Positions 34,301 to 44,140 of a stretch of DNA of 64,000 nucleotides are shown one piece after another; positions within the stretch are counted from its first letter, which is position 1, and the number at the start of each line of letters is the position of its first letter. A program made the translations under genes and the position numbers. The stretch is taken from NCBI RefSeq assembly GCF_010726085.1, contig NZ_AP022560.1:4154001-4218000 (forward strand), in the 5' to 3' direction. This DNA is from Mycolicibacterium moriokaense. GTDB taxonomy: Bacteria; Actinomycetota; Actinomycetes; Mycobacteriales; Mycobacteriaceae. Below the pieces are notes generated by a model. The model did no database searches, was not told the DNA's origin, and was given only the letters and a program-made list of their open reading frames with translations.

Positions 34301-36115
34301 TCAGGCCAGGTAGTTGTCGGGCAGCGAGTCGAACATCGTCTTGAGCATCCGCACCGCGTACTCGGAGGATCCACCGCCGACGATCAGCGCGGCGAACGCC
34401 ATGTCACCGCGGTAGCCGGCGAACCACGAATGCGAGCCGCCGGCGAACTCGGCCTCACCGGTCTTACCGCGTACGTCGCCCACGCCCTGCAGATCCTTCG
34501 CGGTGCCGTTGGTGACGACCAGGCGCATCATCGGCCGCAGGCCGTCCAGGATCTTCGGACTGATCGGCGTCTGGTCACCCGCGATCTCTGTCGGGCGGCC
34601 TTCGATCAGTTGTGGCACAGGCGTTTTCCCGGCGGCCACGGTCGCCGCGGCCAGCGCCATCCCGAACGGGCTGACCACGACCTTGCCCTGCCCGAAACCG
34701 TCCTCCGTCCGCTCGGCCAGGTCCACCGTCGGCGGCACCGACCCCGTCACCGTGGTGAGACCCTCGATCTTGTAGTCGGTCCCGATGCCGTACTTGGCGG
34801 CCGCCTGCGTCAGCCCCCGCGGTGGCATCCGGCTGGCGAGCTCGGCGAACGTGGTGTTGCACGAACTGGCGAAGGCCCTCGACATGGGGACGGTGCCCAG
34901 GTCGAAGCCGCCGTAGTTGGGCACCGTGCGGTGGCCGATGTCCATGGTGCCCGGGCAGGGCAGCAGCGTGTTGGGGGTGGCCATGTCACGTTCGATCGCA
35001 GCGCCCGCCGTGACCATCTTGAACGTCGACCCCGGCGGGTAGAGACCCGTCGTGGCCAGCGGTCCCTGCGCGTCGGCGGCGGCGTTCTGCGCGACGGCGA
35101 GTATCTCGCCGGTGGACGGTTTGATCGCGACGATCATCGCCTGTTTGCCGGTGATGTTGACGGCATTCTGGGCGGCGTTCTGCACGGACCGGTCCAGGCT
35201 GATCGTGATCGACGGCGCGGGTTGGGCGGGCACCTCGTTGAGCACGTCGACGTCGACGCCGTTCTGGTTGACGCTCACGACGCGCCACCCCGCCTCACCG
35301 TCGAGATCGTCGACAACCGCCTTCTTGACCTCATTGATGATCGCCGGCGCGAAAGTCTCATCGGTGGGCAGCAATTCGGCCTGCGGTGTGATCACCACGC
35401 CCGGCAGTTGTCCGATCGCCCCGGCCACCCGGTCGTGATCGGACTGGCGGAGTGTGATCAGGTACATCGGCTCCTTCATCGAACTGGCCTGCTCGGCGAG
35501 GCGCTGCGGGTCCAGGGTGTTGTCGAAGGGGCGCAGCGCGTCGACGACGGCGCGTGACGTCGTCATCAGCGACTCGCCCGCAGCCTTGGCGTCCAGCGAG
35601 AAGGCGTACAGATAGCCGGGCACCAGCACGTCGGTGCCGCTGCGTTCGTTCACCGAGGCGCGCCGGGGCGGATCCGCGCGCAGCGCCAGCGTCTGATTCT
35701 CACCGAGCTTCGGGTGGACGCCCGTCGCGCTCCAGCGGACCTCCCAGCGGCCCTCGTTGCGCACCATGTTGAGTTGCCCGTCATAGGTCCAGGTGCGGTC
35801 CTTGGGCAGGTGCCAGGTGTAGCGGTAGGTGACGCTGCCGGTGTCCTCGGCATACTTCGAGCTCAGGATCTGGGCGTCGAGGCTCGTCGCCTGCAGCCCC
35901 GCCCACGCGTTGTTGAGCGCCTGGCGCGCATCCGCGGGCCGGTCACTGAGCTCGGCCGCGGCCGCGGTATCGCCTTTGACCAGCGCGGCGAGGAACTGCT
36001 GCGCCGTCGGCTCGGGTCCGTTGGGCTTGGGGGTACAAGCTGTGAGCGCCCCGAGAGTGACTCCGACCGCCGCGACCATCAACAGCGCCGATATACGTGA
36101 TACTGAAGTTGCCAT
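34301..36115 (-). CDS. Penicillin-binding lipoprotein (Rv2864c-like, NTF2 + transpeptidase)
   Basis: 604 residues (M. tuberculosis Rv2864c 603). Lipoprotein signal with Cys 27 (LTAC), so anchored outside the plasma membrane. An NTF2/MecA-N-like domain (~35-150) is followed by a dimerisation region and the D,D-transpeptidase domain (~310-600). Its motifs are SxxK in PPGSTFKMV, SxN in ASSCNTTF and KTG in RGKTGEAEF. It cross-links peptidoglycan and is a beta-lactam target. Reverse-strand gene separated from the upstream GNAT by 130 bases; position in the ispG-rip1-dxr neighbourhood is conserved in mycobacteria. Confidence 0.95.
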   Translation of the reverse strand: MATSVSRISALLMVAAVGVTLGALTACTPKPNGPEPTAQQFLAALVKGDTAAAAELSDRPADARQALNNAWAGLQATSLDAQILSSKYAEDTGSVTYRYTWHLPKDRTWTYDGQLNMVRNEGRWEVRWSATGVHPKLGENQTLALRADPPRRASVNERSGTDVLVPGYLYAFSLDAKAAGESLMTTSRAVVDALRPFDNTLDPQRLAEQASSMKEPMYLITLRQSDHDRVAGAIGQLPGVVITPQAELLPTDETFAPAIINEVKKAVVDDLDGEAGWRVVSVNQNGVDVDVLNEVPAQPAPSITISLDRSVQNAAQNAVNITGKQAMIVAIKPSTGEILAVAQNAAADAQGPLATTGLYPPGSTFKMVTAGAAIERDMATPNTLLPCPGTMDIGHRTVPNYGGFDLGTVPMSRAFASSCNTTFAELASRMPPRGLTQAAAKYGIGTDYKIEGLTTVTGSVPPTVDLAERTEDGFGQGKVVVSPFGMALAAATVAAGKTPVPQLIEGRPTEIAGDQTPISPKILDGLRPMMRLVVTNGTAKDLQGVGDVRGKTGEAEFAGGSHSWFAGYRGDMAFAALIVGGGSSEYAVRMLKTMFDSLPDNYLA

Positions 36116-36149
36116 TGGGGCAGATGTTACGAATTCGAGACCCCAATAT

Positions 36150-36175
36150 CGTGGAGGCGCGCAACGCTATCCACG
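36150..36175. promoter_or_regulatory. CGTGGA-N14-TCCACG inverted repeat upstream of the PBP gene
   Basis: The 130-base gap 36116-36245 is less GC-rich than its surroundings and must hold the PBP promoter. It contains this six-base-arm inverted repeat 35 to 60 bases before the start and TAACAT (minus strand, about 12 bases before the ATG), a possible -10. Function is inferred from position only. Confidence 0.35.
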
Positions 36176-36245
36176 AATTACCGACAAAGTTCGAGAGCAG
36201 CCCTGCAAATCGTGGTTAGCGATGCGGTTAGGATCCCCGGCGCTA

Positions 36246-36902
36246 TTACCCCGCCGCCGGCGCGCGCACCACCAACGGCACAGCCGGGAAGTAGGCGGCC
36301 ATCTCCGAGCGCGACTTCCGAAGCACCGCAGTCCCGTAGCCCTGCTTGCGATGGTCGGGGTGGATCCAGATCCGGACGTTGACCTCACCGGAGATCAGAT
36401 CGCCGAACGCCATGCCCACCTTTTGCGAACCGTGGACCGCGACCAACCACGCCGCCTCTTCGGCATCCACCCTCGCGAGGCCGGCGCGAATCTCGTCATC
36501 CAGATCCCCGGCCGGTGCGCGCGAGCCGTCGCCGGCCTCCCGCATGTCCGCAGTGCGTGCGGCGAAGATGTCGCGATCGGTTTCCGGCGAGAACGGGCGC
36601 AGCTCGATGCTGTCCACCGAACTCGCGGGCTCGCCAAGGGTGAAGCTCAGCTGGTTGTTCAGATCCTCGAGCTCGGCGGCGATCCTGCGCCGCCCCACCT
36701 TGGTGAGCCGATCGAACGACAGGCGCAACGCAGCTTCGGCGGCGGTGGCCGACGTGCCGAGATGGCTTGCGATGGCCTCGATTGCGGCGTCGTAGTCCTC
36801 GGACTCGACCACGACGTCGAGGAGTTCGTGGCGCCGCTCGAGCGCACGTACCAAAGCGTCGGCGATCTCGCGACGCGCAACTCTTGGATCCTCGAAGTTC
36901 AT
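36246..36902 (-). CDS. GNAT acetyltransferase with GyrA-like helical N-terminus
   Basis: 218 residues from ATG 36902, which has AAGG and a G-rich stretch upstream. The C-terminal ~110 residues are a GNAT domain (WLVAVHGSQKVGMAFGDLI, then IWIHPDHRKQGYGTAVLRKS). The first ~90 residues are helical and line up with the coiled-coil/C-gate part of gyrase subunit A: ALVRALERRHELLDVVVES, AAIEAIASHLGTSATAAEAAL, LSFDRLTKVGRRRIAAELE. This resemblance is by remembered GyrA sequence. It could be a borrowed dimerisation element. 27 bases separate it from the next GNAT gene on the same strand. Substrate unknown. Confidence 0.8.
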   Translation of the reverse strand: MNFEDPRVARREIADALVRALERRHELLDVVVESEDYDAAIEAIASHLGTSATAAEAALRLSFDRLTKVGRRRIAAELEDLNNQLSFTLGEPASSVDSIELRPFSPETDRDIFAARTADMREAGDGSRAPAGDLDDEIRAGLARVDAEEAAWLVAVHGSQKVGMAFGDLISGEVNVRIWIHPDHRKQGYGTAVLRKSRSEMAAYFPAVPLVVRAPAAG

Positions 36903-36929
36903 GCCCCCGACCTTAGAGGCACTCGTCAA

Positions 36930-37784
36930 TCAGTCGAGCAGAACGGTCGCGAACGTGCCGACTTGAGTGAAGCCGATGCGGTCGTAGGTGGCACGTGCGA
37001 CGGTGTTGAAGCTGTTGACGTACAGGCTCGCGGTGCGTCCGCTGCGCACCACCGCCGCCGCGAGCGTCGCCGTCCCCGCTGTGCCGATCCCGCGACCCCG
37101 CCAGTCGGGATGCACCCACACGCCCTGGATCTGACCAACCGACGGCGACTGCGATCCCACCTCCGCCTTGAAGATCACCTCTCCGCGTTCGAAGCGCGCC
37201 CACGCCCGGCCCGCGGCGATCAACCCGGCAACCCGGCGCCGATAACCGCGGCCGCCGTCACCGATCCGCGGGTCGATGCCGACCTCGCCGATGAACATGT
37301 CGATCGCCGCGACGAGGTAGGCGTCGAGTTCGTCGGCCCTCACCCGCCGCACGGCCGGATCGATCGCGCAGACCGGCGGTGTGCTCAGCGCCATCAACGG
37401 TTGGTGTTCACGCACGTCGCGCGCCGCACCCCAGGCGGGCTCGAGCCGCTGCCACATCGGCAGCACCATCTCGGCGCGGCCGACCAAGGACGAACACCGC
37501 CGCGGTGTGCTCATCGCCTTGTCGGCGAACGCATACATGGCGTCGGTCCCGCCTCGCAGCGGAATCAGATTCGGCCCTGCGTAACAGAGGGATTCGGTCG
37601 GACGCTGCCGGGTCCAGAGCTCGCCGCCGATCGCCGCGGGCTCAACGCCGTGCTCGAGCACTCGCGACGCGACCATGCAACTGCCGACCGGATCCTCGTC
37701 GAGGACGCGATACACCTCGCGCGCTTCGCGGACCACAGAGACCCGTCGCTCATCGATGCGGCGAAACAGCGGAGGAGCCGACAT
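36930..37784 (-). CDS. GNAT acetyltransferase with DUF4081-type N-terminal domain (Rv2867c-like)
   Basis: 284 residues, equal to Rv2867c. The N-terminal half (VYRVLDEDPVGSCMVASRVLE, MYAFADKAMSTPRRCSSLVG) is the DUF4081 segment. The C-terminal half is GNAT, with QIQGVWVHPDWRGRGIGTAG as the acetyl-CoA loop and LYVNSFNTVARATYDRIGF following. It lies 57 bases downstream of ispG, in the conserved order dxr-rip1-ispG-GNAT. Target unknown; conservation next to ispG suggests co-expression rather than a known MEP role. Confidence 0.9.
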   Translation of the reverse strand: MSAPPLFRRIDERRVSVVREAREVYRVLDEDPVGSCMVASRVLEHGVEPAAIGGELWTRQRPTESLCYAGPNLIPLRGGTDAMYAFADKAMSTPRRCSSLVGRAEMVLPMWQRLEPAWGAARDVREHQPLMALSTPPVCAIDPAVRRVRADELDAYLVAAIDMFIGEVGIDPRIGDGGRGYRRRVAGLIAAGRAWARFERGEVIFKAEVGSQSPSVGQIQGVWVHPDWRGRGIGTAGTATLAAAVVRSGRTASLYVNSFNTVARATYDRIGFTQVGTFATVLLD

Positions 37785-37841
37785 GGAGACTCTTTCTAAC
37801 CGGTCCCGGCAGGTGCGGTGACCCTGCTCACAGGGTCACCA

Positions 37842-39005
37842 TCAGCTTACGGTCACGACAGGCGAACCGCTGCCGTCTGACCCGGACGCGGGGCCCATTT
37901 CTTCGGCGAGCCGCAACGCCTCCTCGATCAGCGTCTCGACGATCTGCGCTTCGGGCACCGTCTTGATGACCTCGCCCTTGACGAAGATCTGACCCTTGCC
38001 GTTGCCGGACGCGACGCCGAGGTCGGCCTCCCGCGCCTCACCGGGCCCGTTCACCACGCAGCCCATGACGGCAACGCGCAGCGGAACTTCCATGCCCTCT
38101 AACCCGGCGGTCACCTCGTTGGCCAAGGTGTACACGTCGACCTGTGCACGTCCGCACGACGGGCACGACACGATCTCCAAGCCCCGCGGCCGCAGGTTCA
38201 ACGATTCGAGGATCTGGTTGCCGACCTTGACCTCTTCGGCGGGCGGCGCGGACAGCGAGACGCGGATGGTGTCGCCGATGCCCTTGGAGAGCAGCGCGCC
38301 GAAGGCGACGGCCGACTTGATGGTGCCCTGAAAAGCGGGCCCGGCCTCGGTGACCCCGAGGTGCAGCGGGTAGTCGGTCTTGGAGGCCAGCAGTTCGTAG
38401 GCGGCGACCATTACGACGGGGTCGTTGTGCTTGACGCTGATCTTGATGTCGCCGAAGCCGTGCTCCTCGAACAGCGAGGCCTCCCACAGCGCGGACTCGA
38501 CCAACGCCTCCGGCGTCGCCTTGCCGTACTTCTCCATGAAGCGCTTGTCCAGGGAGCCGGCGTTGACCCCGATCCTGATCGGAATGCCTGCTGCCCCAGC
38601 CGCTTTCGCGACCTCCTTGACCCGGCCGTCGAACTCCTTGATGTTGCCGGGGTTGACGCGGACGGCCGCGCAGCCGGCGTCGATCGCGGCGAAGATGTAC
38701 TTGGGCTGGAAGTGGATGTCGGCGATGACGGGGATCTTCGACTTCTTGGCGATCGCGGGCAGCGCGTCGGCGTCTTCCTGACGCGGGCACGCGACGCGGA
38801 CGATGTCGCAGCCCGATGCGGTCAGCTCGGCGATCTGCTGAAGGGTCGCGTTGATGTCGTGCGTCTTGGTGGTGCACATCGACTGCACCGCGATCGGATA
38901 GTCGCTGCCCACACCGACGTCGCGCACCATGAGCTGGCGCGTCTTGCGGCGGGGAGCCAGGGTCGGCGCGGGCGGCGCCGGAATCCCCAGACCAACAGAG
39001 GTCAA
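37842..39005 (-). CDS. ispG: 4-hydroxy-3-methylbut-2-enyl diphosphate synthase IspG/GcpE
   Basis: Converts methylerythritol cyclodiphosphate to HMBPP in the MEP isoprenoid pathway; 387 residues as in M. tuberculosis. TIM barrel with [32 protein letters not shown] and VKHNDP; the [4Fe-4S] cysteines are in [13 protein letters not shown] and [10 protein letters not shown]. The start is TTG at 39005: GGAG lies six bases upstream and the remembered homologues begin at the equivalent residue; no ATG or GTG fits. Nine bases separate it from the rip1 stop, so dxr-rip1-ispG is one transcript. Confidence 0.96.
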   Translation of the reverse strand: MTSVGLGIPAPPAPTLAPRRKTRQLMVRDVGVGSDYPIAVQSMCTTKTHDINATLQQIAELTASGCDIVRVACPRQEDADALPAIAKKSKIPVIADIHFQPKYIFAAIDAGCAAVRVNPGNIKEFDGRVKEVAKAAGAAGIPIRIGVNAGSLDKRFMEKYGKATPEALVESALWEASLFEEHGFGDIKISVKHNDPVVMVAAYELLASKTDYPLHLGVTEAGPAFQGTIKSAVAFGALLSKGIGDTIRVSLSAPPAEEVKVGNQILESLNLRPRGLEIVSCPSCGRAQVDVYTLANEVTAGLEGMEVPLRVAVMGCVVNGPGEAREADLGVASGNGKGQIFVKGEVIKTVPEAQIVETLIEEALRLAEEMGPASGSDGSGSPVVTVS

Positions 39006-39014
39006 AAGCTTCTC

Positions 39015-40229
39015 CTACTGGAACAACCTGATCGGGTTGACCAGGTCAGCGGTGACGGTGAGCAGCATGTAACCCACCACCACGAACAAGATTACGTACG
39101 TGGCGGGCATCAGCTTGAGGTAGTTGACGGGGGCCGCGGCCACCCTGCCGCGCGCCGACCGGATCATATTGCGGATCTTCTCGAACACGGCGATCGCGAT
39201 GTGCCCACCGTCGAACGGCAGCAGCGGCACCAGGTTGATCGCCCCGAGCACGAAGTTCAGCTGGGCCAGGAAGAACCAGAACGCCACCCACAGCCCGGCG
39301 TCGACGGTGTCGCCACCGATGATGCTGGCGCCGACGACGCTGATCGGAGTCTCGGGATCGCGTTCCCCGCCTCCTATGGAGTGCACAAGCGCGCCGACCT
39401 TGGTCGGGATCTTGGCCAGCGATTTGGCCAGTTCGACGGACAGATCGCCGGTGAACGCGAACGTGGCGGGGACCGCCGACAGCGGGTTGTACTGCGTCGG
39501 CCCGAACTCCGCCGCTGCGATGCCGATGGCGCCGACGGTCGTCGGCTGGTCGCTGTCGCCGAGGAACCGCTGCGTCTGGGCGACGTTGACGACCGTGCTG
39601 GCCGGCTGGCCGTCACGCTCGTAGACGACGGTGGTCTGGCCGGATGCGGCCTGCAGGGCGGTGCGCGCTTCGTCGAAGGTTGCGACGGGCGTGTCGCCGA
39701 CCTTGACGATCACGTCGCCGGCACGGATACCGGCTTCGGCCGCCGGGCCGGGACCGGTGCAGTCGGCCACCTTGTCCTTGGCTATCTGCGATGCGACACA
39801 ACCGGTTTCGCCGACGATCGCCTGTGTGGGTGGGTGCAGGTTGGGCAGCCCCCAGATGACGGCGATGGCGTAGATCAGGACCAGTCCGACGATGAAGTTC
39901 ATCGCGGGGCCCGCGGCCAGCACGGCGACGCGCTTCCACGTCTTCTGCAGGTACATCGCGTAGCGGCGGTCCTCGGGTGCGATCTCGTCGATCGACGTCA
40001 TACCCGCGATATCGCAGAAGCCACCGAGCGGGACAGCCTTGACTCCGTACTCGGTCTCCCCCAGCTTGTTGGGCCGACGGGTCGACCACACCGTGGGCCC
40101 GAAGCCCACGAAGTAACGGCGCACCTTCATCCCGGTGGCGCGCGCCACCCACATGTGGCCGCATTCGTGCAGTGCAACCGACACGAGGATGCACAACGCG
40201 AACGCGATGATGCCGAGCACGAACATCAT
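39015..40229 (-). CDS. rip1: Site-2 intramembrane zinc protease Rip1
   Basis: 404 residues, identical in length to Rv2869c. The N-terminal helix carries HECGH at 21-25 (HExxH, zinc and catalytic Glu). A PDZ domain follows (~120-210; [22 protein letters not shown]), then C-terminal helices with [14 protein letters not shown] providing the third zinc ligand. It cleaves anti-sigma factors in the membrane; in M. tuberculosis these include those of SigK, SigL and SigM, relevant because SigK-type promoters lie 1.3-4 kb away. The fourth base of its start codon region overlaps the dxr stop (ATGA). A double ATG start is present. Confidence 0.95.
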   Translation of the reverse strand: MMFVLGIIAFALCILVSVALHECGHMWVARATGMKVRRYFVGFGPTVWSTRRPNKLGETEYGVKAVPLGGFCDIAGMTSIDEIAPEDRRYAMYLQKTWKRVAVLAAGPAMNFIVGLVLIYAIAVIWGLPNLHPPTQAIVGETGCVASQIAKDKVADCTGPGPAAEAGIRAGDVIVKVGDTPVATFDEARTALQAASGQTTVVYERDGQPASTVVNVAQTQRFLGDSDQPTTVGAIGIAAAEFGPTQYNPLSAVPATFAFTGDLSVELAKSLAKIPTKVGALVHSIGGGERDPETPISVVGASIIGGDTVDAGLWVAFWFFLAQLNFVLGAINLVPLLPFDGGHIAIAVFEKIRNMIRSARGRVAAAPVNYLKLMPATYVILFVVVGYMLLTVTADLVNPIRLFQ

Positions 40230-41446
40230 GAGGTGAGCAGTCCTTTTCTTGAAATCTCCCGCTCGACTTCGCGCTTTGCCCGGTCGCGGGCCCAGCGCTG
40301 GGCGTCGAGTACGTCTTCCACGGTAGCGGGTTCGGCGGCCCACTGGTCGGCAGCGCGCAGCACCTCGGCGATTGTTCGCACAATCGCCGGAAATCGGATG
40401 CTTCCGTCGAGGAACGCCGCCGCGGCTTCCTCGTTCGCTGCGTTGTACACCGCGGTCAGGCAGCCGCCGCGGGCACCGGCGTGCCGGGCGAGGTCGACGG
40501 CCGGGAACACGTCCGCGTCCAGCGGCAGGAACTCCCAGGTCGAGGCCTGTGAGAAGTCGCAGGCCAGGGCCGCGCCGGACACGCGGGCAGGCCAGCCCAA
40601 CGCCAACGCGATCGGCAGCTTCATATCGGGAGGGCTGGCCTGGGCCAGGGTCGAGCCGTCGGTGAACGTCACCATCGAGTGCACGATCGACTGGGGGTGG
40701 ACCACGACCTCGATGCGGTCGTAGTCGATGCCGAACAGCAGGTGGGTCTCAATGAGCTCGAGGCCCTTGTTGACCAGCGTCGCCGAGTTGAGCGTGTTCA
40801 TCGGACCCATCGACCAGGTCGGATGCTTACCCGCCTGTTCCGGGGTGACGGCGTCGAGATCGTCGGCCGACCAGCCGAGGAACGGGCCTCCCGACGCCGT
40901 GAGCACGATCTTCGCGACCTCGTCGGGCGCGCCGCCGCGCAGGCACTGCGCCATGGCCGAGTGTTCGGAGTCGACCGGGACGATTTGGCCTGGTTTTGCG
41001 GCCTTGAGTACCAGCGGACCGCCCGCGACCAGCGATTCCTTGTTGGCCAGCGCAAGCCGTGCACCGCCGGCCAGGGCCGCCAGCGTGGGTTCGAGGCCCA
41101 GTGCGCCGACGAGCGCGTTCAGAACGACGTCGACGCCGGTCGTCCCGTAGGTGTGCTCGATCAGGCGGGTGACGGCGTCAGGCCCGGCGAAGGTGACGTC
41201 ACCGACCTGCGCGGCGGCCGCGGTGTCGGCGACGGCGACGTTGGTCACTCCGGTTTCGGCGCGCTGCTTGGCGAGCAGATCCGGGTTGCCGCCACCGGCG
41301 GCCAGCCCCACCACTTCGAAACGGTCCTGGTTGGCGGCGATGACCTCCAGCGCCTGGGTGCCGATGGAGCCCGTGCTGCCGAGAATCAGCACCCGCACTC
41401 GGTCGTTCCCCGAGTCGCGGCGCTCCTGCCCACCGGACCTACTCAC
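40226..41446 (-). CDS. dxr: 1-deoxy-D-xylulose-5-phosphate reductoisomerase
   Basis: NADPH-dependent first committed MEP-pathway enzyme, target of fosmidomycin. 406 residues (M. tuberculosis 413). NADPH loop [17 protein letters not shown] (~20-36), metal/substrate region [22 protein letters not shown], the flexible loop [19 protein letters not shown], and [16 protein letters not shown] at 41446; a GTG at the VRVLILG position is an alternative that would remove ~16 residues. First gene of dxr-rip1-ispG, divergent from mpt83. Confidence 0.96.
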   Translation of the reverse strand: MSRSGGQERRDSGNDRVRVLILGSTGSIGTQALEVIAANQDRFEVVGLAAGGGNPDLLAKQRAETGVTNVAVADTAAAAQVGDVTFAGPDAVTRLIEHTYGTTGVDVVLNALVGALGLEPTLAALAGGARLALANKESLVAGGPLVLKAAKPGQIVPVDSEHSAMAQCLRGGAPDEVAKIVLTASGGPFLGWSADDLDAVTPEQAGKHPTWSMGPMNTLNSATLVNKGLELIETHLLFGIDYDRIEVVVHPQSIVHSMVTFTDGSTLAQASPPDMKLPIALALGWPARVSGAALACDFSQASTWEFLPLDADVFPAVDLARHAGARGGCLTAVYNAANEEAAAAFLDGSIRFPAIVRTIAEVLRAADQWAAEPATVEDVLDAQRWARDRAKREVEREISRKGLLTS

Positions 41447-41513
41447 CGATCTATTGTGACGCCCCCGCTGGAAAGCGACCCCATCCGCTCGGACCCCTCT
41501 CGATCAGAGGCGA

Positions 41514-41534
41514 CAAATGTGACGCAAATGTGAC
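41514..41534. repeat. Tandem CAAATGTGAC repeat between dxr and mpt83
   Basis: CAAATGTGAC occurs twice, separated by one G (41514-41523 and 41525-41534), giving an 11-base period. It lies 16 bases upstream of the SigK-type -35 and 68 bases from the dxr start, so it could be an activator site for mpt83 or part of the dxr promoter. Confidence 0.5.
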
Positions 41535-41549
41535 CGAGCGGCCCGGCGT

Positions 41550-41577
41550 CCATCCGTGCGCGACGTCACATCGAATC
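41550..41577 (+). promoter_or_regulatory. SigK-type promoter of mpt83
   Basis: CCATCC (41550-41555), 16-base spacer, CGAATC (41572-41577). It matches the SigK consensus I know from M. tuberculosis/M. bovis antigen genes. It lies 57 bases before the mpt83 start. The identical -35 and spacer recur before mpt70. Confidence 0.75.
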
Positions 41578-41633
41578 CCCGTCGTCAACGACAGGATGGC
41601 GGCCCGCGCCATCCAAGACAGATGGGGATAGCA

Positions 41634-42308
41634 ATGAGAACAGTCCACAAGGCAATCGTCGCCGCTGGTCTGGGCGCAGTCGCGATGTTCGGCGCAGTGT
41701 CGTGCTCCAGCGACAGTTCAACTGAGGCCGGCTCCACCACGTCGGCAGTGACGGAGCCGGCATCGCCCATCGCCGCAACGCCCAACGCGACTCCGATGGC
41801 CGGTCCCGGCGCGAACCTCGTCGGGACCGGGTGTGCCGCGTACGCCGAGCAGGTGCCGACGGGGCCGGGGTCGGTGACCGGCATGGCCGCCGACCCGGTG
41901 GCGATCGCGGCGTCGAACAACCCGATGCTCAAGACGCTGACGCAGGCGCTCTCGGGTCAACTGAATCCGAATGTGAATCTCGTCGACACCCTCAACAGCA
42001 GCCCGGGGCTGACGGTGTTCGCGCCGACCGATGCCGCTTTCGCCAAGATCGATCCGGCGACCATCGAAACCCTCAAGACCGATTCGGACCTGCTGACCAG
42101 CATCCTGACCTATCACGTGGTCGAAGGTCAGGCCAGCCCGTCGGCGGTCGCCGGTGAGCACAAGACGCTCGAAGGCGGTGCCGTGACGGTGACCGGAGCC
42201 GGCCCCGATCTGAAGGTCAACGACGCCGGACTGGTGTGTGGCGGTGTCCAGACCGCCAACGCGACGGTCTACATGATCGACACGGTTCTGATGCCCCCGG
42301 CCAACTAG
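41634..42308 (+). CDS. mpt83: Lipoprotein antigen MPT83 homologue (fasciclin domain)
   Basis: 224 residues (M. tuberculosis 220). Lipoprotein signal ending AVSC at Cys 24, a Ser/Thr/Pro/Ala linker to ~60, then a FAS1 (fasciclin) domain with its H1 box [15 protein letters not shown] and H2 box region TYHVVEGQ; two Cys (GTGCAAY, LVCGGV) can form a disulphide. Surface-exposed and cell-wall associated in relatives. ATG at 41634 after GGGGATA. First gene of mpt83-dipZ-mpt70, with its own SigK-type promoter. The mature domain is close in sequence to the protein at 44225, showing an internal gene duplication around dipZ. Confidence 0.94.
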   Translation: MRTVHKAIVAAGLGAVAMFGAVSCSSDSSTEAGSTTSAVTEPASPIAATPNATPMAGPGANLVGTGCAAYAEQVPTGPGSVTGMAADPVAIAASNNPMLKTLTQALSGQLNPNVNLVDTLNSSPGLTVFAPTDAAFAKIDPATIETLKTDSDLLTSILTYHVVEGQASPSAVAGEHKTLEGGAVTVTGAGPDLKVNDAGLVCGGVQTANATVYMIDTVLMPPAN

Positions 42309-42326
42309 GCCACTCCACTTCTCCTC

Positions 42327-42389
42327 GCGAGCAGCAGACGCAAAAGTCCCCGACACGCCAGGCTTTTCGGGCCTTTTGCGTCTGCTCGC
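42327..42389. repeat. GCGAGCAGACG palindrome, copy C
   Basis: CAGACGCAAAAG (42335-42346) pairs with CTTTTGCGTCTG (42373-42384), and the outer GCGAG pairs with CTCGC (42385-42389). A three-base CAG insertion in the left arm distinguishes it from copies A and B. It sits 18 bases after the mpt83 stop and 17 before the dipZ start, and could attenuate read-through into dipZ. Confidence 0.8.
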
Positions 42390-42406
42390 CCAATCCAGGG
42401 ACACCC

Positions 42407-44137
42407 ATGTTCACGCTTGCACTGATCGGCTTTCTCGGCGGACTGATCACCGGCATCTCGCCGTGCATCCTTCCCGTCCTGCCGGTGATCTTCTTCTCCG
42501 GCACACAGAGCGTCCGCGCCGACGCCTCCCCCGGCGGTGTCGCGCTCGAGACGAAACCGACGCTGTCGGACAGGCTGCGTCCCTATCGCGTGATCGCAGG
42601 CCTGGTCCTGAGTTTCAGCGTCGTGACGCTCGCGGGCTCCGCACTGCTGTCGCTGCTGCACCTGCCACAGGACGCGATCCGGTGGGTTGCGCTGATCGCC
42701 CTGGTGTTGATCGGCGTCGGGTTGATCTTCCCGAAGTTCGAAGCCCTCCTGGAGAAGCCGTTTTCCAAGCTGCCGCAGAAGCAGTTCGGCTCCGGCAGTA
42801 GCGGTTTCGGTCTCGGGCTCGCGCTGGGCGTGCTCTATGTGCCCTGTGCGGGACCGGTGTTGGCGGCCATCGTCATCGCGGGAGCAACCGGCACCATCGG
42901 TGTTCCCACGATCGTGTTGACCCTGGCGTTCGCCGTCGGCGCGGCCCTGCCGCTGCTGTTCTTCGCCCTCGCCGGACGTCGCGTCGCCGAGCGAGTGGCG
43001 GCATTCCGGAGCCGTCAACGCCAGATCCGCGTCACCGCAGGCGTGGTGACGATCCTGCTGGCGGTCGCGTTGGCGTTCAACGTGCCCGCCGCGCTACAGC
43101 GCGCGATCCCCGACTACACCAGTACGCTTCAGGAGCGGGTGGGCGGCGACGAGCAGATCCGCGAGAAGCTCAACCTGGCGGGTCTGGTCAACGATCAGAA
43201 CCGGGAACTCGAGAAGTGCACCAACGGCGCACCCGAGCTGGAAAGCTGCGGCACCGCACCGGACATCAAGAACATCACCGCATGGTTGAACACCCCGGAC
43301 GGCGCGGCGGTCGACCTGAAGTCGTTGCGCGGCAAGGTCGTTCTCATCGACTTCTGGGCGTACTCGTGCATCAACTGCCAGCGCGCCAATCCACACCTCG
43401 TCGACTGGTATGACACCTACCGCGGTCTCGGGTTCGAGGTCATCGGCGTGCACACCCCGGAGTACGCGTTCGAACGTGTCGAGAGCAACGTCGCCGCCGG
43501 CGCCCGCGATCTTGGCATCACGTATCCCGTCGCACTCGATAACGGCTACTCGACATGGACGAACTACCGCAACCGGTACTGGCCGGCCGAGTACCTCGTC
43601 GACGCCCGCGGCACCGTGCGCCACATCAAGTTCGGCGAAGGCGACTACGACACCACCGAGCGCCTCATCCGTCAGTTGCTCGCCAATGCCAACCCCGGTG
43701 TACAGCTGCCGCCTCCGGTCGACGCCGAAGACACCACGCCTCAAATCGAGACGACGCCCGAGACCTACCTCAGTGTCGGCAAGGTCATCAACTACGGCGG
43801 CGACAGCAGCTACGACGAGGGCACGTCGAATTTCCGCTACCCGCGACAGCTTCAGCCAGACAGCTTCGCACTCCAAGGCGACTGGACGCTCGACTATCAA
43901 GGCGCCACATCACGCGGTGAGTCGGCCATCGCGCTGAACTTCCGCGCCAAGGACGTCTATATCGTCGCCGGAGGTGAAGGCATCCTGACGGTGTCCCGCA
44001 ACGGCAAGACCACCGAAGTGCCCATCAGCGGCCCGCCGACCCTGCACCAGATCGTCGACGATCCCGAGGTTGCCCAGAGTGAGCTCGAGGTCACCGTAGC
44101 CCCTGGCCTACAAGTCTTTTCGTTCACCTACGGCTGA
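42407..44137 (+). CDS. dipZ: DipZ: CcdA-type membrane domain fused to thioredoxin-like and C-terminal beta domains
   Basis: 576 residues. Six or so helices (1-230) form a CcdA/DsbD electron-transfer domain with the paired cysteines in GISPC (20) and VPCAGP (147). Residues ~285-420 form an extracytoplasmic thioredoxin-like domain with active site WAYSCINC (C321-C324). The last ~130 residues are a beta-sandwich, carbohydrate-binding-like domain ([19 protein letters not shown]) as in the solved C-terminal part of Rv2874. It carries reducing equivalents across the membrane for exported-protein disulphides, plausibly those of MPT70/MPT83. ATG 42407; the frame upstream overlaps mpt83 and is not coding. 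Confidence 0.94.
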   Translation: MFTLALIGFLGGLITGISPCILPVLPVIFFSGTQSVRADASPGGVALETKPTLSDRLRPYRVIAGLVLSFSVVTLAGSALLSLLHLPQDAIRWVALIALVLIGVGLIFPKFEALLEKPFSKLPQKQFGSGSSGFGLGLALGVLYVPCAGPVLAAIVIAGATGTIGVPTIVLTLAFAVGAALPLLFFALAGRRVAERVAAFRSRQRQIRVTAGVVTILLAVALAFNVPAALQRAIPDYTSTLQERVGGDEQIREKLNLAGLVNDQNRELEKCTNGAPELESCGTAPDIKNITAWLNTPDGAAVDLKSLRGKVVLIDFWAYSCINCQRANPHLVDWYDTYRGLGFEVIGVHTPEYAFERVESNVAAGARDLGITYPVALDNGYSTWTNYRNRYWPAEYLVDARGTVRHIKFGEGDYDTTERLIRQLLANANPGVQLPPPVDAEDTTPQIETTPETYLSVGKVINYGGDSSYDEGTSNFRYPRQLQPDSFALQGDWTLDYQGATSRGESAIALNFRAKDVYIVAGGEGILTVSRNGKTTEVPISGPPTLHQIVDDPEVAQSELEVTVAPGLQVFSFTYG

Positions 44138-44140
44138 CAC

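Noticed and set aside
38361..40724. 787-codon open frame on the plus strand
   Set aside because: It is antisense to ispG, rip1 and the start of dxr, has a low-complexity Arg/Gly/Asp-rich translation with no domain, and is a shadow of third-position GC bias.
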